Assembly: GCF_011617465.1 (NCBI RefSeq)
Contig: NZ_CP050153.1
Location: forward strand, 2,046,001-2,110,000
Direction of reading: 5' to 3'
Source: Brevibacterium pigmentatum
Lineage (GTDB): Bacteria > Actinomycetota > Actinomycetes > Actinomycetales > Brevibacteriaceae
DNA length: 64,000 bases
Position 1 is the first letter of the stretch. Every line of letters begins with the position of its first letter. Positions 17,209 to 27,149 of the stretch are shown piece after piece. The notes beneath the pieces were generated by a model. That model worked only from the letters and a program-made list of their open reading frames with translations. It made no database searches and was not told where the DNA came from. Made by a program: the position numbers and the translations under genes.

Positions 17209-19484
17209 ACGTCGAAGACCCCTTCGACCTTGCGCACGGCGGAGAGCACCGTGTCCAGATGGCTGGCGTCGCTCATCTCGAAGACGAACTTCGATTGCGC
17301 CACACGAGCCCGCGAGGTGCCGACCGACGCGGACAGGATGTTCACATGGGTCTCGGTGAGCACCTTCGTGATGTCGGAGAGCAGACCGGCCCGGTCGAGA
17401 GCCTCGACCTGGATCTGGACGAGGTAGATGCCGCTCGTCTTCTCGCCCCAGGACACCTCGACCATGCGTTCGGGTTCTCGTTTGAGGGAGGTCACGTTCG
17501 GGCAGTCGACTCGATGCACGGAGACACCTGAGCCGCGGGTGACGAAGCCGAGGATCTCGTCGCCCGGCACCGGCGTGCAGCAGCGGGCGAGCTTGACGAG
17601 CACATCGTCGACGCCTTTGACGATGACGCCTTCGGACGAGGAATGGTGTCCCGAGGACTGGCCGGTGCGGTTGCGCGGCTCCGGCGGCAGCACGACCGAA
17701 TCGTCGTCCTCCCCGACTTCCTTGGCCAGCAGGTCGACGACGTGCTGGGCCGAGGACACGCCGTTGCCGATCGCGGCGTAGAGGGCGCTGACATCGGGCA
17801 GCCGCATCTCCGTGGCGACGACTTGGAGGGCCTCCTGGCTCATCAGTGAGGCCGCGGAGATCGAGTGGCGGCGCATTGCTCGGGCGAGCTGTTCGCGGCC
17901 GTTCTCGATCGCCTCTTCGCGGCGCTCCTTCGAGAACCACTGGCGGATCTTGCTGCGCGCACGCGGGCTCTTGACGAAGCCGAGCCAGTCGCGGCTGGGT
18001 CCGGCGTTCTCGTCCTTCGAGGTGAAGACCTCGACGGAGTCGCCGTTCTTCAGCTCCGTGTCCAACGCGACCAGGCGACCGTTGACGCGGGCGCCCATGG
18101 TCTTGTGCCCGACCTCGGTGTGCACTGCGTAGGCGAAGTCGATGGGGGTGGCTCCCGACGGCAGGCTCATCACCTCGCCCTTGGGCGTGAAGACGTAGAC
18201 TTCCTTCGAGTTCACCTCGTAGCGGAGGCTGTCGAGGAATTCGTCGGGGTCGGAGACCTCTCGCTGCCAGTCGAGCAGCTGTCGCAGCCAGGCGGCGTCG
18301 TCGACCTCACCGGCGTCGGAGACCTTCACCGAACGCGCGGTGTTCGAGGTCACGGCCTTCGACGACTTGTTGAGATCCTTGTACTTCCAGTGAGCGGCGA
18401 CGCCGAATTCTGCACGGCGATCCATCTCGTGAGTCCGGATCTGGATCTCGACAGGCTTGCCGGCCGGCCCGATCACCGTGGTGTGCAGGCTCTGGTACAT
18501 GTTGTACTTCGGCATCGCGATATAGTCCTTGAACCGTCCGGGAACAGGGTTCCAGCGGGCGTGGACGATGCCGAGGGTGGCATAGCATTCGCGTACGGAT
18601 TCGACGAGGACGCGAACTCCGACGAGATCGTAGATGTCGGCGAACTCGTGTCCGCGCACGACCATCTTCTGATAGATCGAATAGTAGTGCTTGGGGCGCC
18701 CCGTGATGGAGGCGTCTATTCCGGATTCCTTGAGTTCGCCCTGGAGCTCTTCGGAAACCGTGGCCAGATACTTCTCTCGCTCGGGAGCCCGATCCGCGAC
18801 GAGCCGGACGACTTCGTCATAGACCTTGGGATGGAGGACCTGGAAGGACAGGTCTTCGAGTTCCCACTTGATCGTGTTCATGCCCAGCCGGTGTGCCAGC
18901 GGGGCGAAGATGTCGAGGGTCTCGCGGGCCTTCTTCGTACTCGACGAGGCCGGGACGAATCGCCAGGTGCGCGCGTTGTGGAGACGGTCGGCGAGCTTGA
19001 TGACGAGGACGCGGATGTCCTTGGCCATCGCCACGATCATCTTGCGCACGGTCTCAGACTGCGCGGCCTGCCCGTAGGTGAGCTTGTCGAGCTTCGTGAC
19101 CCCGTCGACCATCGCGGCGACTTCAGATCCGAATTCCTCGGTGAGTTCGTCGAGCGAGTACGAGGTGTCTTCGACGGTGTCGTGCAGCAGAGCGGCGGCG
19201 AGCGTGACCGGCAGCATGCCGATCTCCGCAAGGATCGTCGCCACCGCGATGGGGTGGGTGATATAGGCGTCACCGGACTTGCGAGTCTGCCCGCGGTGGG
19301 CCTCCTCGGCGACCTTGTAGGCCCGGACGACGAGGTCGATGTCCGCCTTCGGATGGTTCGACTGCAGGGCCCGGATCATCGGGCCGAGCACTCGCGGGTA
19401 GCCAGGGTTGTTCTGCGCCCTGGCCGCCCACCAGGCTAAGCGGGAGATGCCTCGCGGACGGCGCGATTCAGCGGACGAAGCCAC
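17187..19484 (-). CDS. rel: Bifunctional (p)ppGpp synthetase/hydrolase, RelA/SpoT family
   Basis: Makes and degrades (p)ppGpp in the stringent response. The 765-residue protein has an HD hydrolase domain with intact [10 protein letters not shown] and KLADRLHN motifs, the synthetase domain ([33 protein letters not shown]), a TGS domain ([22 protein letters not shown]), a helical/zinc-finger-like segment containing [10 protein letters not shown], and a C-terminal ACT domain ending in [13 protein letters not shown]. Both activities look intact. The start is GTG with GAGGAGA 6 nt upstream. It follows secF by 20 nt, so it likely shares the ruv-sec transcript. Confidence 0.97.
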   Translation of the reverse strand: MASSAESRRPRGISRLAWWAARAQNNPGYPRVLGPMIRALQSNHPKADIDLVVRAYKVAEEAHRGQTRKSGDAYITHPIAVATILAEIGMLPVTLAAALLHDTVEDTSYSLDELTEEFGSEVAAMVDGVTKLDKLTYGQAAQSETVRKMIVAMAKDIRVLVIKLADRLHNARTWRFVPASSSTKKARETLDIFAPLAHRLGMNTIKWELEDLSFQVLHPKVYDEVVRLVADRAPEREKYLATVSEELQGELKESGIDASITGRPKHYYSIYQKMVVRGHEFADIYDLVGVRVLVESVRECYATLGIVHARWNPVPGRFKDYIAMPKYNMYQSLHTTVIGPAGKPVEIQIRTHEMDRRAEFGVAAHWKYKDLNKSSKAVTSNTARSVKVSDAGEVDDAAWLRQLLDWQREVSDPDEFLDSLRYEVNSKEVYVFTPKGEVMSLPSGATPIDFAYAVHTEVGHKTMGARVNGRLVALDTELKNGDSVEVFTSKDENAGPSRDWLGFVKSPRARSKIRQWFSKERREEAIENGREQLARAMRRHSISAASLMSQEALQVVATEMRLPDVSALYAAIGNGVSSAQHVVDLLAKEVGEDDDSVVLPPEPRNRTGQSSGHHSSSEGVIVKGVDDVLVKLARCCTPVPGDEILGFVTRGSGVSVHRVDCPNVTSLKREPERMVEVSWGEKTSGIYLVQIQVEALDRAGLLSDITKVLTETHVNILSASVGTSRARVAQSKFVFEMSDASHLDTVLSAVRKVEGVFDVYRISGG

Positions 19485-19504
19485 AACATCTCCTCTCTCG
19501 GGAA

Positions 19505-20521
19505 TCAGACTTCGGCGTGTGTCACCGGTGGGACGTCTGCTCCCCCGTTCTTCAAGCGTAGTTCACGCACGGCCTCCTCCTGTGCCTTGACCGCCGGTTC
19601 ATTCGCCCGGAGGAGAGCATAGAGGGGGCTCGCGACGAACAGCGTCGAAGCGGCTGCCACTATAGTACCGATGAACAGCGACAGCGAGATATCGACGAGC
19701 GTTCCCGCGCCGAGCAGGAATACGCCGATGAAGAGGATCGAGGCGATCGGGAGCACGGACACCACCGAGGTGTTGATCGAGCGCACGGTCGTCTGATTCA
19801 CACCGAGGTTGACGAGTTCGGAGAACTTGAGGTTCCGCTTCTCCTCGAATCTGGTCGTGTTCTCTCGGATCTTGTCGAAGACGACCACCGTGTCATAGAG
19901 CGAGAAGCTGAGCACGGTGAGGAAGCCGATGATGGCCTCCGGAGTGACTTCGAAACCGGTGGCCGAGTAGATGCCCATGGTCACGATCATCACGACGAAG
20001 AGTCCGACGATCGCTGCCAACGACATCTTCCAGGTGCGGAAATACAGTGCCATGACGACGAGCGCGATGGCGACGAAGATGACGAGCGCACGGATCATCT
20101 TCGACGTCACGTCCTGTCCCCATTCGGGACCGACGAACGTCGAGGTGACGTCTTCGACCTTCACGTCGTACCCGGAGACGAGGGCGTCGCGGACGTCCTG
20201 CATCTGCGGATCTGTGAGCTGGTTCGTCTCGATCTGAACAGCCGTGTCGCTGGTCGGCGTCAGACGCGGCTCGGATCCGGAGACCACCTCGTTGACGATG
20301 CCCTCGCCCTTCGCCGCCGAGGTGTCGGTGACATGGTCGACCTGGAACTGCGAACCGCCCTTGAAGGCGATGCCGAAGTTGAAACCGAAGATGAGCGGGA
20401 CGAGCAGGGACAGGAGGACGAGGACGCCGGAGATGCCCAACCACAGCTTCGCCTTGCCCACGAAGGGGATCGATGATTCGCCGCTGTGCAGGCGGTTGCC
20501 CCAGGCAAAGAACCGTTTCAC
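19505..20521 (-). CDS. secF: Protein translocase subunit SecF
   Basis: Membrane partner of SecD that uses the proton gradient to pull proteins out of the SecYEG channel. The 338-residue protein has six hydrophobic segments, the extracytoplasmic P4-type domain after [16 protein letters not shown], and the conserved [16 protein letters not shown] motif in the RND-like core. The GTG start overlaps the secD stop as GTGA. Confidence 0.96.
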   Translation of the reverse strand: MKRFFAWGNRLHSGESSIPFVGKAKLWLGISGVLVLLSLLVPLIFGFNFGIAFKGGSQFQVDHVTDTSAAKGEGIVNEVVSGSEPRLTPTSDTAVQIETNQLTDPQMQDVRDALVSGYDVKVEDVTSTFVGPEWGQDVTSKMIRALVIFVAIALVVMALYFRTWKMSLAAIVGLFVVMIVTMGIYSATGFEVTPEAIIGFLTVLSFSLYDTVVVFDKIRENTTRFEEKRNLKFSELVNLGVNQTTVRSINTSVVSVLPIASILFIGVFLLGAGTLVDISLSLFIGTIVAAASTLFVASPLYALLRANEPAVKAQEEAVRELRLKNGGADVPPVTHAEV

Positions 20522-22662
20522 TTGTCAGCCTCCTTGCCATCGTCAGTCGCCGAGTCGTCGTCGGCATCATCGTCCTCGGCTCGCCGAGCGGCGGCCTTCC
20601 GCTCTGCGATGGTCATTCCGCCCGCCGCAGTCGCGGTCTTCGCCGCTTTCGCGCTCTTCGACTTCGCGGCCTTGGTATTCTTCGTCGTCGAAGTCTCCTC
20701 CGATTCGGATCCGGTCGTTGCCGCGTTGGGCGTCTCGGAGCCGTCCTCGGGTGTCATTCCGGCCTTGCGCATCCGCGCCTTCTCGCGGCGCTTCGCCTCG
20801 GGCGTCTTGTCCTTGTCATCGATGGACAGGTTGAGTGCTCCGCGGTAAGCGGCGGGTTTGACCCCGAGCAGTCGCGGATCCATACCCGACATCGGGTGGC
20901 CTTCGCCGAAGAACTTCGTCCGGGACAGGAGCTGCAGCATCGGGTGGGTGAACAGGAAGACGATGAGCACGTCGATGATCACGGTCAGACCCAGGGTGAA
21001 GGCGAAACCTCGCACCGAGCCGACGGCCAGGATGTAGAGGATGACCGCGGCGAGCATGTTCACGGCCTTCGAGGCGTAGATCGTGCGCTTGGCTCGATCC
21101 CAGCCGACCTCGACGGCGGAGAGCAGATTGCGCCCGCTGCGCAGTTCGTCCCTCACACGTTCGAAGTAGACGATGAACGAGTCCGCCGCCATGCCGATGC
21201 CGATGATGATACCGGCGACACCTGCCAGGGACAGTCGGTAGCCGTATCTCCACGATGCCAACAACAGCAGCAGATACGTGAGCACACCGGCGACGACGAG
21301 GCTCGAGACGGTGACGAGGCCGAGGACTCGGTACTGCAGCAGCGAGTAGACGACGACGAGGAGGAGTCCGACGAGTCCGGTGAGCAGACCGATCTTGAGG
21401 TAGTTCGATCCCAGGGTCGGCGAGATCTGGTCCTCGCTCTGGACCTGGAAGCTCAGAGGCAGCGAACCGTTCTTGAGCTGATTGGCCAGAGTCTGCGCCT
21501 CGTCGAGGGAGAAGTCGCCGGTGATCTGGGCATTGCCGTCGGTGATGACCGCGTTCGATGACGGAGCCGAGAGCACGAGGCCGTCGAGCTCGATCGCGAA
21601 CTGGTTGTACGGCTGCTGCTTGCCGGTGATGTCCGAGGTGATCTGCTTGAAGATCTCACGTCCGGTCGCATCGAAGGAGAGGTTGACGGCAGGGTTGTTG
21701 GTCTGCACGCCATTGGCTCCCGCGGCATAGCCCGCGTTGGCATCGGCGAGGTGATCACCGGAGAGTTCGACGGGCCCGAGGATGTACTTCGCCTGGCCGT
21801 CTTCGGAGCACGAGACGACCGGTTCGTCCGAGGGCTTCTGCTGGCCGCCCGTCCGGTTCTTCTTGTTCGTGCAGTCGAGCTCCGAGTATTGCTTGATGAT
21901 CTTGTCGGTCTGCCACTCGGCGGCATCCTTCTCGGGATCGAAGAGGGGCCGCGGTGTCGAGTCGGTGACCTTCGAACCCTCGCTCGAGCCACTGCCCTCC
22001 CCGGACTTCTCCGCGTCCTTGCGCTCCGATTCCGAGGACTTCGTCGCCTCCGACGACTCATCGGTCTTCTTCTCGGCCGTTCCGCCGGCCTTGACGACAT
22101 CGCCGCCGCCGGAGGGAGCCTGCTCCTCGCCCTGGTCGTCGCCCTGCGAGTCGGCTCCGGTGAGGTCCTCGAGGCGTTTGCGCTCTTCATCGCTCAGCCC
22201 GTCGTCGCCGCCCGACTCCTCGCCGCCGCTCTTCTCCTGCTCCTTCTGGATCTGCTCCTGTGAACGCGGGTCACCGACCAGCGCCACACGACGGAACACG
22301 AGCTGAGCCGACGAACGCACGAGGTTCCGGGTCTCCTCGTCGGGGTTGCCCGGGAGGTTCACGACGATGTTGCGGTCACCCTGCGTCGTGATCTCGGCTT
22401 CGGAGACGCCCGTCGAGTCGACGCGCTGGCGGATGATCGCCACGGCCTGATCGAGCTGCTCCTTGCTGATGTCCGTGCCCTCGGACACCTGCGGTTCCAG
22501 AATGATCGACGTTCCGCCCTCGAGGTCGAGAGCGAGTTTCGGAGTCGTCGTGGCATTGGACCAGATGACTCCTCCGGCGATGATTGCGGCCAGCACCAGA
22601 GTGATGATGGTCAGCCACAGGAAGCGCAAACCAGGGCGTGGTTTTTCTTCGATATCGGACAC
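20518..22662 (-). CDS. secD: Protein translocase subunit SecD with a long charged insert
   Basis: The 714-residue protein has the first membrane segment (about 13-35), the LALDLEGGTSIILEP motif, the P1 domain, five further hydrophobic segments with GIIIGIGMAADSFIVYFERVRDE, and a Lys/Ala-rich cytoplasmic tail. It is longer than many bacterial SecDs because about 110 residues rich in Glu, Asp, Ser, Gly and Lys (roughly 132-250) are inserted in the extracytoplasmic P1 region, and the tail adds about 90 more. Both look disordered. GTG start, 38 nt after yajC. Confidence 0.96.
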   Translation of the reverse strand: MSDIEEKPRPGLRFLWLTIITLVLAAIIAGGVIWSNATTTPKLALDLEGGTSIILEPQVSEGTDISKEQLDQAVAIIRQRVDSTGVSEAEITTQGDRNIVVNLPGNPDEETRNLVRSSAQLVFRRVALVGDPRSQEQIQKEQEKSGGEESGGDDGLSDEERKRLEDLTGADSQGDDQGEEQAPSGGGDVVKAGGTAEKKTDESSEATKSSESERKDAEKSGEGSGSSEGSKVTDSTPRPLFDPEKDAAEWQTDKIIKQYSELDCTNKKNRTGGQQKPSDEPVVSCSEDGQAKYILGPVELSGDHLADANAGYAAGANGVQTNNPAVNLSFDATGREIFKQITSDITGKQQPYNQFAIELDGLVLSAPSSNAVITDGNAQITGDFSLDEAQTLANQLKNGSLPLSFQVQSEDQISPTLGSNYLKIGLLTGLVGLLLVVVYSLLQYRVLGLVTVSSLVVAGVLTYLLLLLASWRYGYRLSLAGVAGIIIGIGMAADSFIVYFERVRDELRSGRNLLSAVEVGWDRAKRTIYASKAVNMLAAVILYILAVGSVRGFAFTLGLTVIIDVLIVFLFTHPMLQLLSRTKFFGEGHPMSGMDPRLLGVKPAAYRGALNLSIDDKDKTPEAKRREKARMRKAGMTPEDGSETPNAATTGSESEETSTTKNTKAAKSKSAKAAKTATAAGGMTIAERKAAARRAEDDDADDDSATDDGKEADK

Positions 22663-22700
22663 GTTTCAGCTTTCAGTCGGGAGCAGAGTGCGAGAACGGA

Positions 22701-23240
22701 TCAGTTCTTCTTGTCAGTATCCGAGTCCGTGGAGTCCTCGTCCGCAGCAGCGGAGTCGGCATCGGTCTCAGCGGCAGCGTCGGCGTCCTCGGTCTTCGCA
22801 GCCGACTCGTCAGCGACGACGTCCTCGGCTGTGTCCTCGTCCGTGGTGTCCTTCTCGGCGCGCTTGCGCTCGTTCATGGCGTCGAGCTCGGCATCGGTGA
22901 TGGCCGGCTTCTCGTCGTCGGCGGCGTCGGCATCGGCATCAGCGGCAGGAGCGGCGGCGCCGGGGGCATCGACGGGCGCTGCGGCCTGGTTGTTCTCGAT
23001 CTGGCCGATGGCCTGACGGTGCACGCGCAGGACCGTTCCGGGTCCCGACTCGATGGTCACCTGGTTGCTCTCTTCGTCGATGGAGAGAACGGTGCCGAAG
23101 ACACCGAAGGTCGTCATCACCTTTGCACCGGGCACGAGACCCGATTTGATCTCCTCCGCACGCGCCTTCTGCTTACGCCGAGAATTGAACAGGAAAAAGA
23201 TCAGCAGCGCGGCAAGCGCAAGAGGGATCAGCAAATCCAC
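22701..23240 (-). CDS. yajC: Preprotein translocase subunit YajC
   Basis: Small accessory subunit of SecDF. Residues 1-19 form the single membrane helix (MDLLIPLALAALLIFFLF), followed by RRKQKARAEEIKSGLVPGAKVMT and the GVFGTV core. The last 90 residues are an Ala/Asp/Glu-rich acidic tail (AADADADAADDE and similar) not found in short YajC proteins. GTG start with AAAGG 9 nt upstream; it begins 81 nt after ruvB. Confidence 0.94.
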   Translation of the reverse strand: MDLLIPLALAALLIFFLFNSRRKQKARAEEIKSGLVPGAKVMTTFGVFGTVLSIDEESNQVTIESGPGTVLRVHRQAIGQIENNQAAAPVDAPGAAAPAADADADAADDEKPAITDAELDAMNERKRAEKDTTDEDTAEDVVADESAAKTEDADAAAETDADSAAADEDSTDSDTDKKN

Positions 23241-23321
23241 AGATATCAGCCTTTCATATGAATGAATCAGTGAACCAGCTTAGTTCGTCCTCACCTCTCA
23301 TAGCGAACTCAAATGCGGGGT

Positions 23322-24419
23322 TCAGAACTCATAATTTGCTGGGATCTGCATTTTCAGGTGGTCCCAGGCCGCCGTCGTGGCCACACGTCCACGTGGAGTG
23401 CGGCTGATCAGCCCCTCTCGAACGAGGTAGGGCTCGGACACGGTTTCGACCGTATCGGCTTCTTCGCCGACGGAGACGGCGAGGGTTCCCAGCCCCACCG
23501 GACCCCCGCCGAAGCGCTTGCACAGGACCTGCAGAACTGACCTGTCGAGACGGTCGAGTCCGAGTTCGTCGACTTCGTAGACACGCAGGGCATTGGTGGC
23601 GGCCTCCTCGTCGATGATTCCGCTCCCCCGCACCTGTGCCCAGTCGCGGACGCGGCGCAGCAGGCGGTTCGCGATTCGCGGGGTCCCCCGGGACCGCGTG
23701 GAGATCTCTTCGAGTCCGGCGAGTTCGGAGTCGATGCCGAGCATCCGGGCCGAGCGCTGCAGCACCGTGAGAAGGTCGGCACTCGAGTAGAAGTCAAGCA
23801 GCGCGGTGAAGCCGAAGCGGTCGCGCAGCGGTGCCGGCAGCAGACCGGACCGGGTGGTCGCTCCGACGAGGGTGAACTGCGGCAGATCGAGCGGAATGGC
23901 CGTGGCACCGGGGCCCTTGCCGACGATCACGTCGACTCGGAAGTCCTCCATCGCCACGTACAGCATCTCCTCAGCGGCCCGGGCCATCCGGTGGATCTCG
24001 TCGATGAAGAGGACTTCGCCTTCCTCGAGGGAGGACAGGATCGCGGCGAGGTCACCGGCATGCTGAACGGCCGGACCGGACGTCACCCGCAGGCTCGAGT
24101 TCATCTCATGGGCGACGATCATCGCCAGAGTTGTCTTGCCGAGCCCGGGAGGGCCGGAGAGCAGCACATGGTCGGGAGCCTTCTGTCTGGCCTTCGCGGC
24201 ATCGAGCACGAGCGAAAGCTGTTCGCGCACCTTCGGCTGCCCGATGAAGTCGGCAAGCCCTTTCGGGCGCAGGGCCGCCTCGTCGTCGCGTTCGGCCGTT
24301 TCGGCCCGGCCGGAGACGAGCCGTTCGCGTTCGGCACCGGTCATCGTCTGATCGCCGAACTCCAGCTCATAGGAGTCGACCTCGTCTCTGCCCGTTCCAG
24401 GTTCGAACGATTCGGTCAT
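23322..24419 (-). CDS. ruvB: Holliday junction branch migration helicase RuvB
   Basis: Hexameric AAA+ motor that drives branch migration with RuvA. The 365-residue protein has Walker [10 protein letters not shown], Walker B LFIDEIHR, sensor 1 LVGATTR, the sensor 2/arginine region [18 protein letters not shown], and the C-terminal winged helix ([16 protein letters not shown]). The ATG overlaps the ruvA stop as ATGA. Confidence 0.97.
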   Translation of the reverse strand: MTESFEPGTGRDEVDSYELEFGDQTMTGAERERLVSGRAETAERDDEAALRPKGLADFIGQPKVREQLSLVLDAAKARQKAPDHVLLSGPPGLGKTTLAMIVAHEMNSSLRVTSGPAVQHAGDLAAILSSLEEGEVLFIDEIHRMARAAEEMLYVAMEDFRVDVIVGKGPGATAIPLDLPQFTLVGATTRSGLLPAPLRDRFGFTALLDFYSSADLLTVLQRSARMLGIDSELAGLEEISTRSRGTPRIANRLLRRVRDWAQVRGSGIIDEEAATNALRVYEVDELGLDRLDRSVLQVLCKRFGGGPVGLGTLAVSVGEEADTVETVSEPYLVREGLISRTPRGRVATTAAWDHLKMQIPANYEF

Positions 24420-25012
24420 TTCTTCGCACCCAGGACCTTCAGCGCGGCCTTGAGGACCACGGAGGTGCCGGCATCAGCACCGGTCTCCTTGACGACCTCG
24501 GCGACGACGTCCTCGGCCTGGGCTTCCTTCCACCCGAGTCCCACGAGTGCGTCGACGACCTGTTGGTTGCCGCCGCCGAAGGACAGGGTCGGTCCTGGAG
24601 CGGCAGCGGTGAGCTTCGGCAGCTTGTTCTCGAGTTCGAGGATGATGCGCGAGGCGCCCTTCTTCCCGATTCCGGGGACCCGGGTGAGCGCATTGGCGTC
24701 CTGATTCGTGATCGCTGCGGCGAGCTCGTCGGGTCCCATCACCGACAGGATCGCCATCGCCAGGCGCGGACCGATCCCGGAGATCGACAGCAGCACCTCG
24801 AAGGTGTGGTTCTCGTCCTCGGTGCCGAAGCCGTAGAGAGTCATCGAGTCTTCGCGCACCACGAGGCTGGTGACCAGTTCGATCTCGGCTCCGTGCCGAG
24901 TTCCGGCCAGGGTGTCGGGGGTGACATGGACCTTGCGGCCGACACCGTAGGTGAGGACGACGAGGTGGTCAGCTGCGATCCGATGCACCGTACCGCTGAG
25001 GAAACTGATCAC
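24416..25012 (-). CDS. ruvA: Holliday junction branch migration protein RuvA
   Basis: Tetrameric junction-binding partner of RuvB, 198 residues. An N-terminal OB-like domain ([12 protein letters not shown]) is followed by two helix-hairpin-helix motifs ([16 protein letters not shown] and [17 protein letters not shown]) and, after an Ala/Pro/Gly linker, the RuvB-contacting C-terminal helices ([17 protein letters not shown]). GTG start with AAAGG 6 nt upstream, 65 nt after ruvC. Confidence 0.97.
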   Translation of the reverse strand: MISFLSGTVHRIAADHLVVLTYGVGRKVHVTPDTLAGTRHGAEIELVTSLVVREDSMTLYGFGTEDENHTFEVLLSISGIGPRLAMAILSVMGPDELAAAITNQDANALTRVPGIGKKGASRIILELENKLPKLTAAAPGPTLSFGGGNQQVVDALVGLGWKEAQAEDVVAEVVKETGADAGTSVVLKAALKVLGAKK

Positions 25013-25077
25013 GAGCAGCCTTTCTTAAGGGGAACACGTGTACGAATCCAGGTTAGCAGGCGCCCGCTCCCCCATGC

Positions 25078-25674
25078 TCATCTGGCGCGCCGCATGGCCT
25101 CGGCCCACTGCTGTTGGGCCTTCGTCAGTCCGCTGCCCTGCCGGCCGCCGGCCTTGCGTTCGGTGAGGTCTTTGTTCTTCCCCGGCGTCGATTGGGCCGA
25201 CAGCGCCCCACGCCAGGAATGGCAGATCGCGATCGCCAGGGCGTCGGCGGCATCGGCGGGCTTCGGCGGGGCGTCGAGCCCGAGGATCCGCGTCACCATC
25301 GAGGTGACCTGCTTCTTGTCCGCACGTCCGGAACCGGTGATCGCGGCCTTGACCTCGGACGGGGTGTGCATGGCCACGGGCAGTCCGCGGCGGGCCGCCA
25401 GCCCCATGGTCAGCCCCGAGGCCTGGGCGGTGCCCATGATCGTGGACACGTCATTGCGGGCGAAGACGCGTTCGATGGCCACGACATCGGGTCGGTACGT
25501 GTCCAACCATGTGTCGAACGCCTCGGCGATGGCACCGAGGCGCAGGTCGACGGAGTCGGCGGAGGGAGTCCGCAGGACGTCGACGGCGACCATCTTCGCC
25601 TTCCGGGCGGGCAGGGTGTCGATGACACCGAGCCCGCACCGGGTCAGTCCGGGATCAACGCCGAGGATGCGCAT
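25078..25674 (-). CDS. ruvC: Crossover junction endodeoxyribonuclease RuvC
   Basis: Resolves Holliday junctions. The 198-residue protein shows the RNase H-fold acidic residues in [17 protein letters not shown], in [11 protein letters not shown] and in [17 protein letters not shown] basic C-terminal extension of about 40 residues ([18 protein letters not shown] and beyond) exceeds the E. coli length, as is usual in Actinobacteria. The ATG shares a base with the yebC stop (TGATG). Confidence 0.96.
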   Translation of the reverse strand: MRILGVDPGLTRCGLGVIDTLPARKAKMVAVDVLRTPSADSVDLRLGAIAEAFDTWLDTYRPDVVAIERVFARNDVSTIMGTAQASGLTMGLAARRGLPVAMHTPSEVKAAITGSGRADKKQVTSMVTRILGLDAPPKPADAADALAIAICHSWRGALSAQSTPGKNKDLTERKAGGRQGSGLTKAQQQWAEAMRRAR

Positions 25675-26426
25675 CAGGCATCGAGTTCGGCGAGGACCTC
25701 ATCGCTGACATCGGCGTTCGAGTACACGTTCTGCACCTCGTCGCTGTCTTCGAGCGCATCGATGAGGGAGAAGACCTTGCTCGCGGTCTCTGCGTCGAGG
25801 CTGACCTCGAGTTCGGGCACAAAGGAGGCCTCGGCCGAGTCGTAGTCGATTCCAGCGTCGACGAGGGCCGTACGCACGGCCACGAGGTCGGTGGCCTCGC
25901 AGATGATCTCGAACTTCTCGCCGACTTCCTTGACCTCTTCGGCTCCGGCGTCCATCGTCGCCAGCAGAATGGCCTCTTCGTCGGTCTCCTCGGCACCCAC
26001 GGTGATGACGCCCTTGCGGTTGAAGTTGTACGTCACCGAACCGGGATCGGCCATCGAACCGCCGTTGCGGGTCACGGCCACGCGCACCTCGGAGGCGGCT
26101 CGGTTGCGGTTGTCGGTGAGACATTCGATGAGCAGAGCCACACCGCCGGCGGCGTAGCCTTCGTACATGATCGTCTCGTAGTTGACTCCGGAGCCGTCGA
26201 GACCGCCGCCGCGCTTGACCGCACGGGTGATGTTGTCCGCAGGGACCGAGTTCTTCTTCGCCTTCTGGATCGCATCGAACAGCGTCGGATTGCCGTCGGG
26301 GTCGGGTCCACCGTTGCGTGCGGCCACCTCGATGTTCTTGATCAGCTTGGCAAAGAGCTTGCCGCGCTTGGCATCGATGGCCGCCTTCTTGTGTTTAGTC
26401 GTTGCCCATTTGGAATGACCTGACAC
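25674..26426 (-). CDS. YebC/PmpR-family protein (TACO1-like)
   Basis: A 250-residue YebC-family protein starting [25 protein letters not shown], with the typical [22 protein letters not shown] and [20 protein letters not shown] blocks. The family has been described both as a DNA-binding regulator and as a factor that helps ribosomes through difficult sequences; it commonly sits upstream of ruvC, as here. GTG start with GGAAGGAA upstream. A TATAGACT sequence at 26465-26458 is a plausible -10 for the whole downstream ruv-sec-rel cluster. Confidence 0.95.
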   Translation of the reverse strand: MSGHSKWATTKHKKAAIDAKRGKLFAKLIKNIEVAARNGGPDPDGNPTLFDAIQKAKKNSVPADNITRAVKRGGGLDGSGVNYETIMYEGYAAGGVALLIECLTDNRNRAASEVRVAVTRNGGSMADPGSVTYNFNRKGVITVGAEETDEEAILLATMDAGAEEVKEVGEKFEIICEATDLVAVRTALVDAGIDYDSAEASFVPELEVSLDAETASKVFSLIDALEDSDEVQNVYSNADVSDEVLAELDA

Positions 26427-26539
26427 TGGTGTTCCTTCCTGTAGTTACAGCCTCTCAAGTCTATACGCTGACCGTCCGGACTCGTGCAGACGTCCGTTCG
26501 CGATTCCGTGCATACTCCCGCTGAACCGCAATCGCGAGT

Positions 26540-27019
26540 TCAGTCGATGACCAGCGGCACTTCGGGAACGGACCCGGCGGTTGCCAGATCGATGAGGCCG
26601 AGCAGATTCTTCGGATAGATCGTCTCTGTCGTGGTCAGGAGCTCCTCCCGGGTCCACCAGCGGAATTCGAGCAGGCTGCGTTTCTCGATATCCGTCCAGA
26701 CTGCGTCTTCGAGTTCGATGTCCTCGCTGGTGCGGAACGCGAAATAGGTTTCGACTTGGCGCAGAGACTTCTCCGTGAATTCGAAGACTTCGTCACGAGT
26801 GGCCAAGGGACCGATGAGTTCGTGCGGTTCGCATTCGATCCCGGTCTCCTCTGCCAGTTCCCGCGCTGCCGTCTGCGCGGCCGACTCACCGAGTTCGGAA
26901 CCGCCGCCGCAGGTCATCCACCATTGGTGACTGGGGGTCAGCAGATCTTGGGCTCGGATCAGGAGAACCTCGTCGCGCTCATTGAGTAAAACGACCCGTG
27001 AGGCTTTACGAGGTTTCAT
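26540..27019 (-). CDS. NUDIX hydrolase
   Basis: A 159-residue NUDIX protein with a complete Nudix box: GGSELGESAAQTAARELAEE begins it and TGI ends it, matching GX5EX7REUXEEXGU. It would hydrolyse a nucleoside-diphosphate-linked substrate, whose identity cannot be told. I chose the ATG at 27019 with GGAG about 4 nt upstream; a TTG at 27052 would add 11 residues. It lies about 110 nt downstream of yebC on the same strand but faces away from it in order (it ends before the yebC start), so it is transcribed towards yebC and could read into it. Confidence 0.92.
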   Translation of the reverse strand: MKPRKASRVVLLNERDEVLLIRAQDLLTPSHQWWMTCGGGSELGESAAQTAARELAEETGIECEPHELIGPLATRDEVFEFTEKSLRQVETYFAFRTSEDIELEDAVWTDIEKRSLLEFRWWTREELLTTTETIYPKNLLGLIDLATAGSVPEVPLVID

Positions 27020-27149
27020 GTTTCTCCAGTGGTCGGCGGCGAAGGGAGGCAAGTGTTTGCAGAATAATGACGCTGGGGGATTTCGGCAAGAGCGCGACAG
27101 CGGTCCAGAGAACGATATCGGGTCTGCCCTTTACCGACCAACTCGACGT

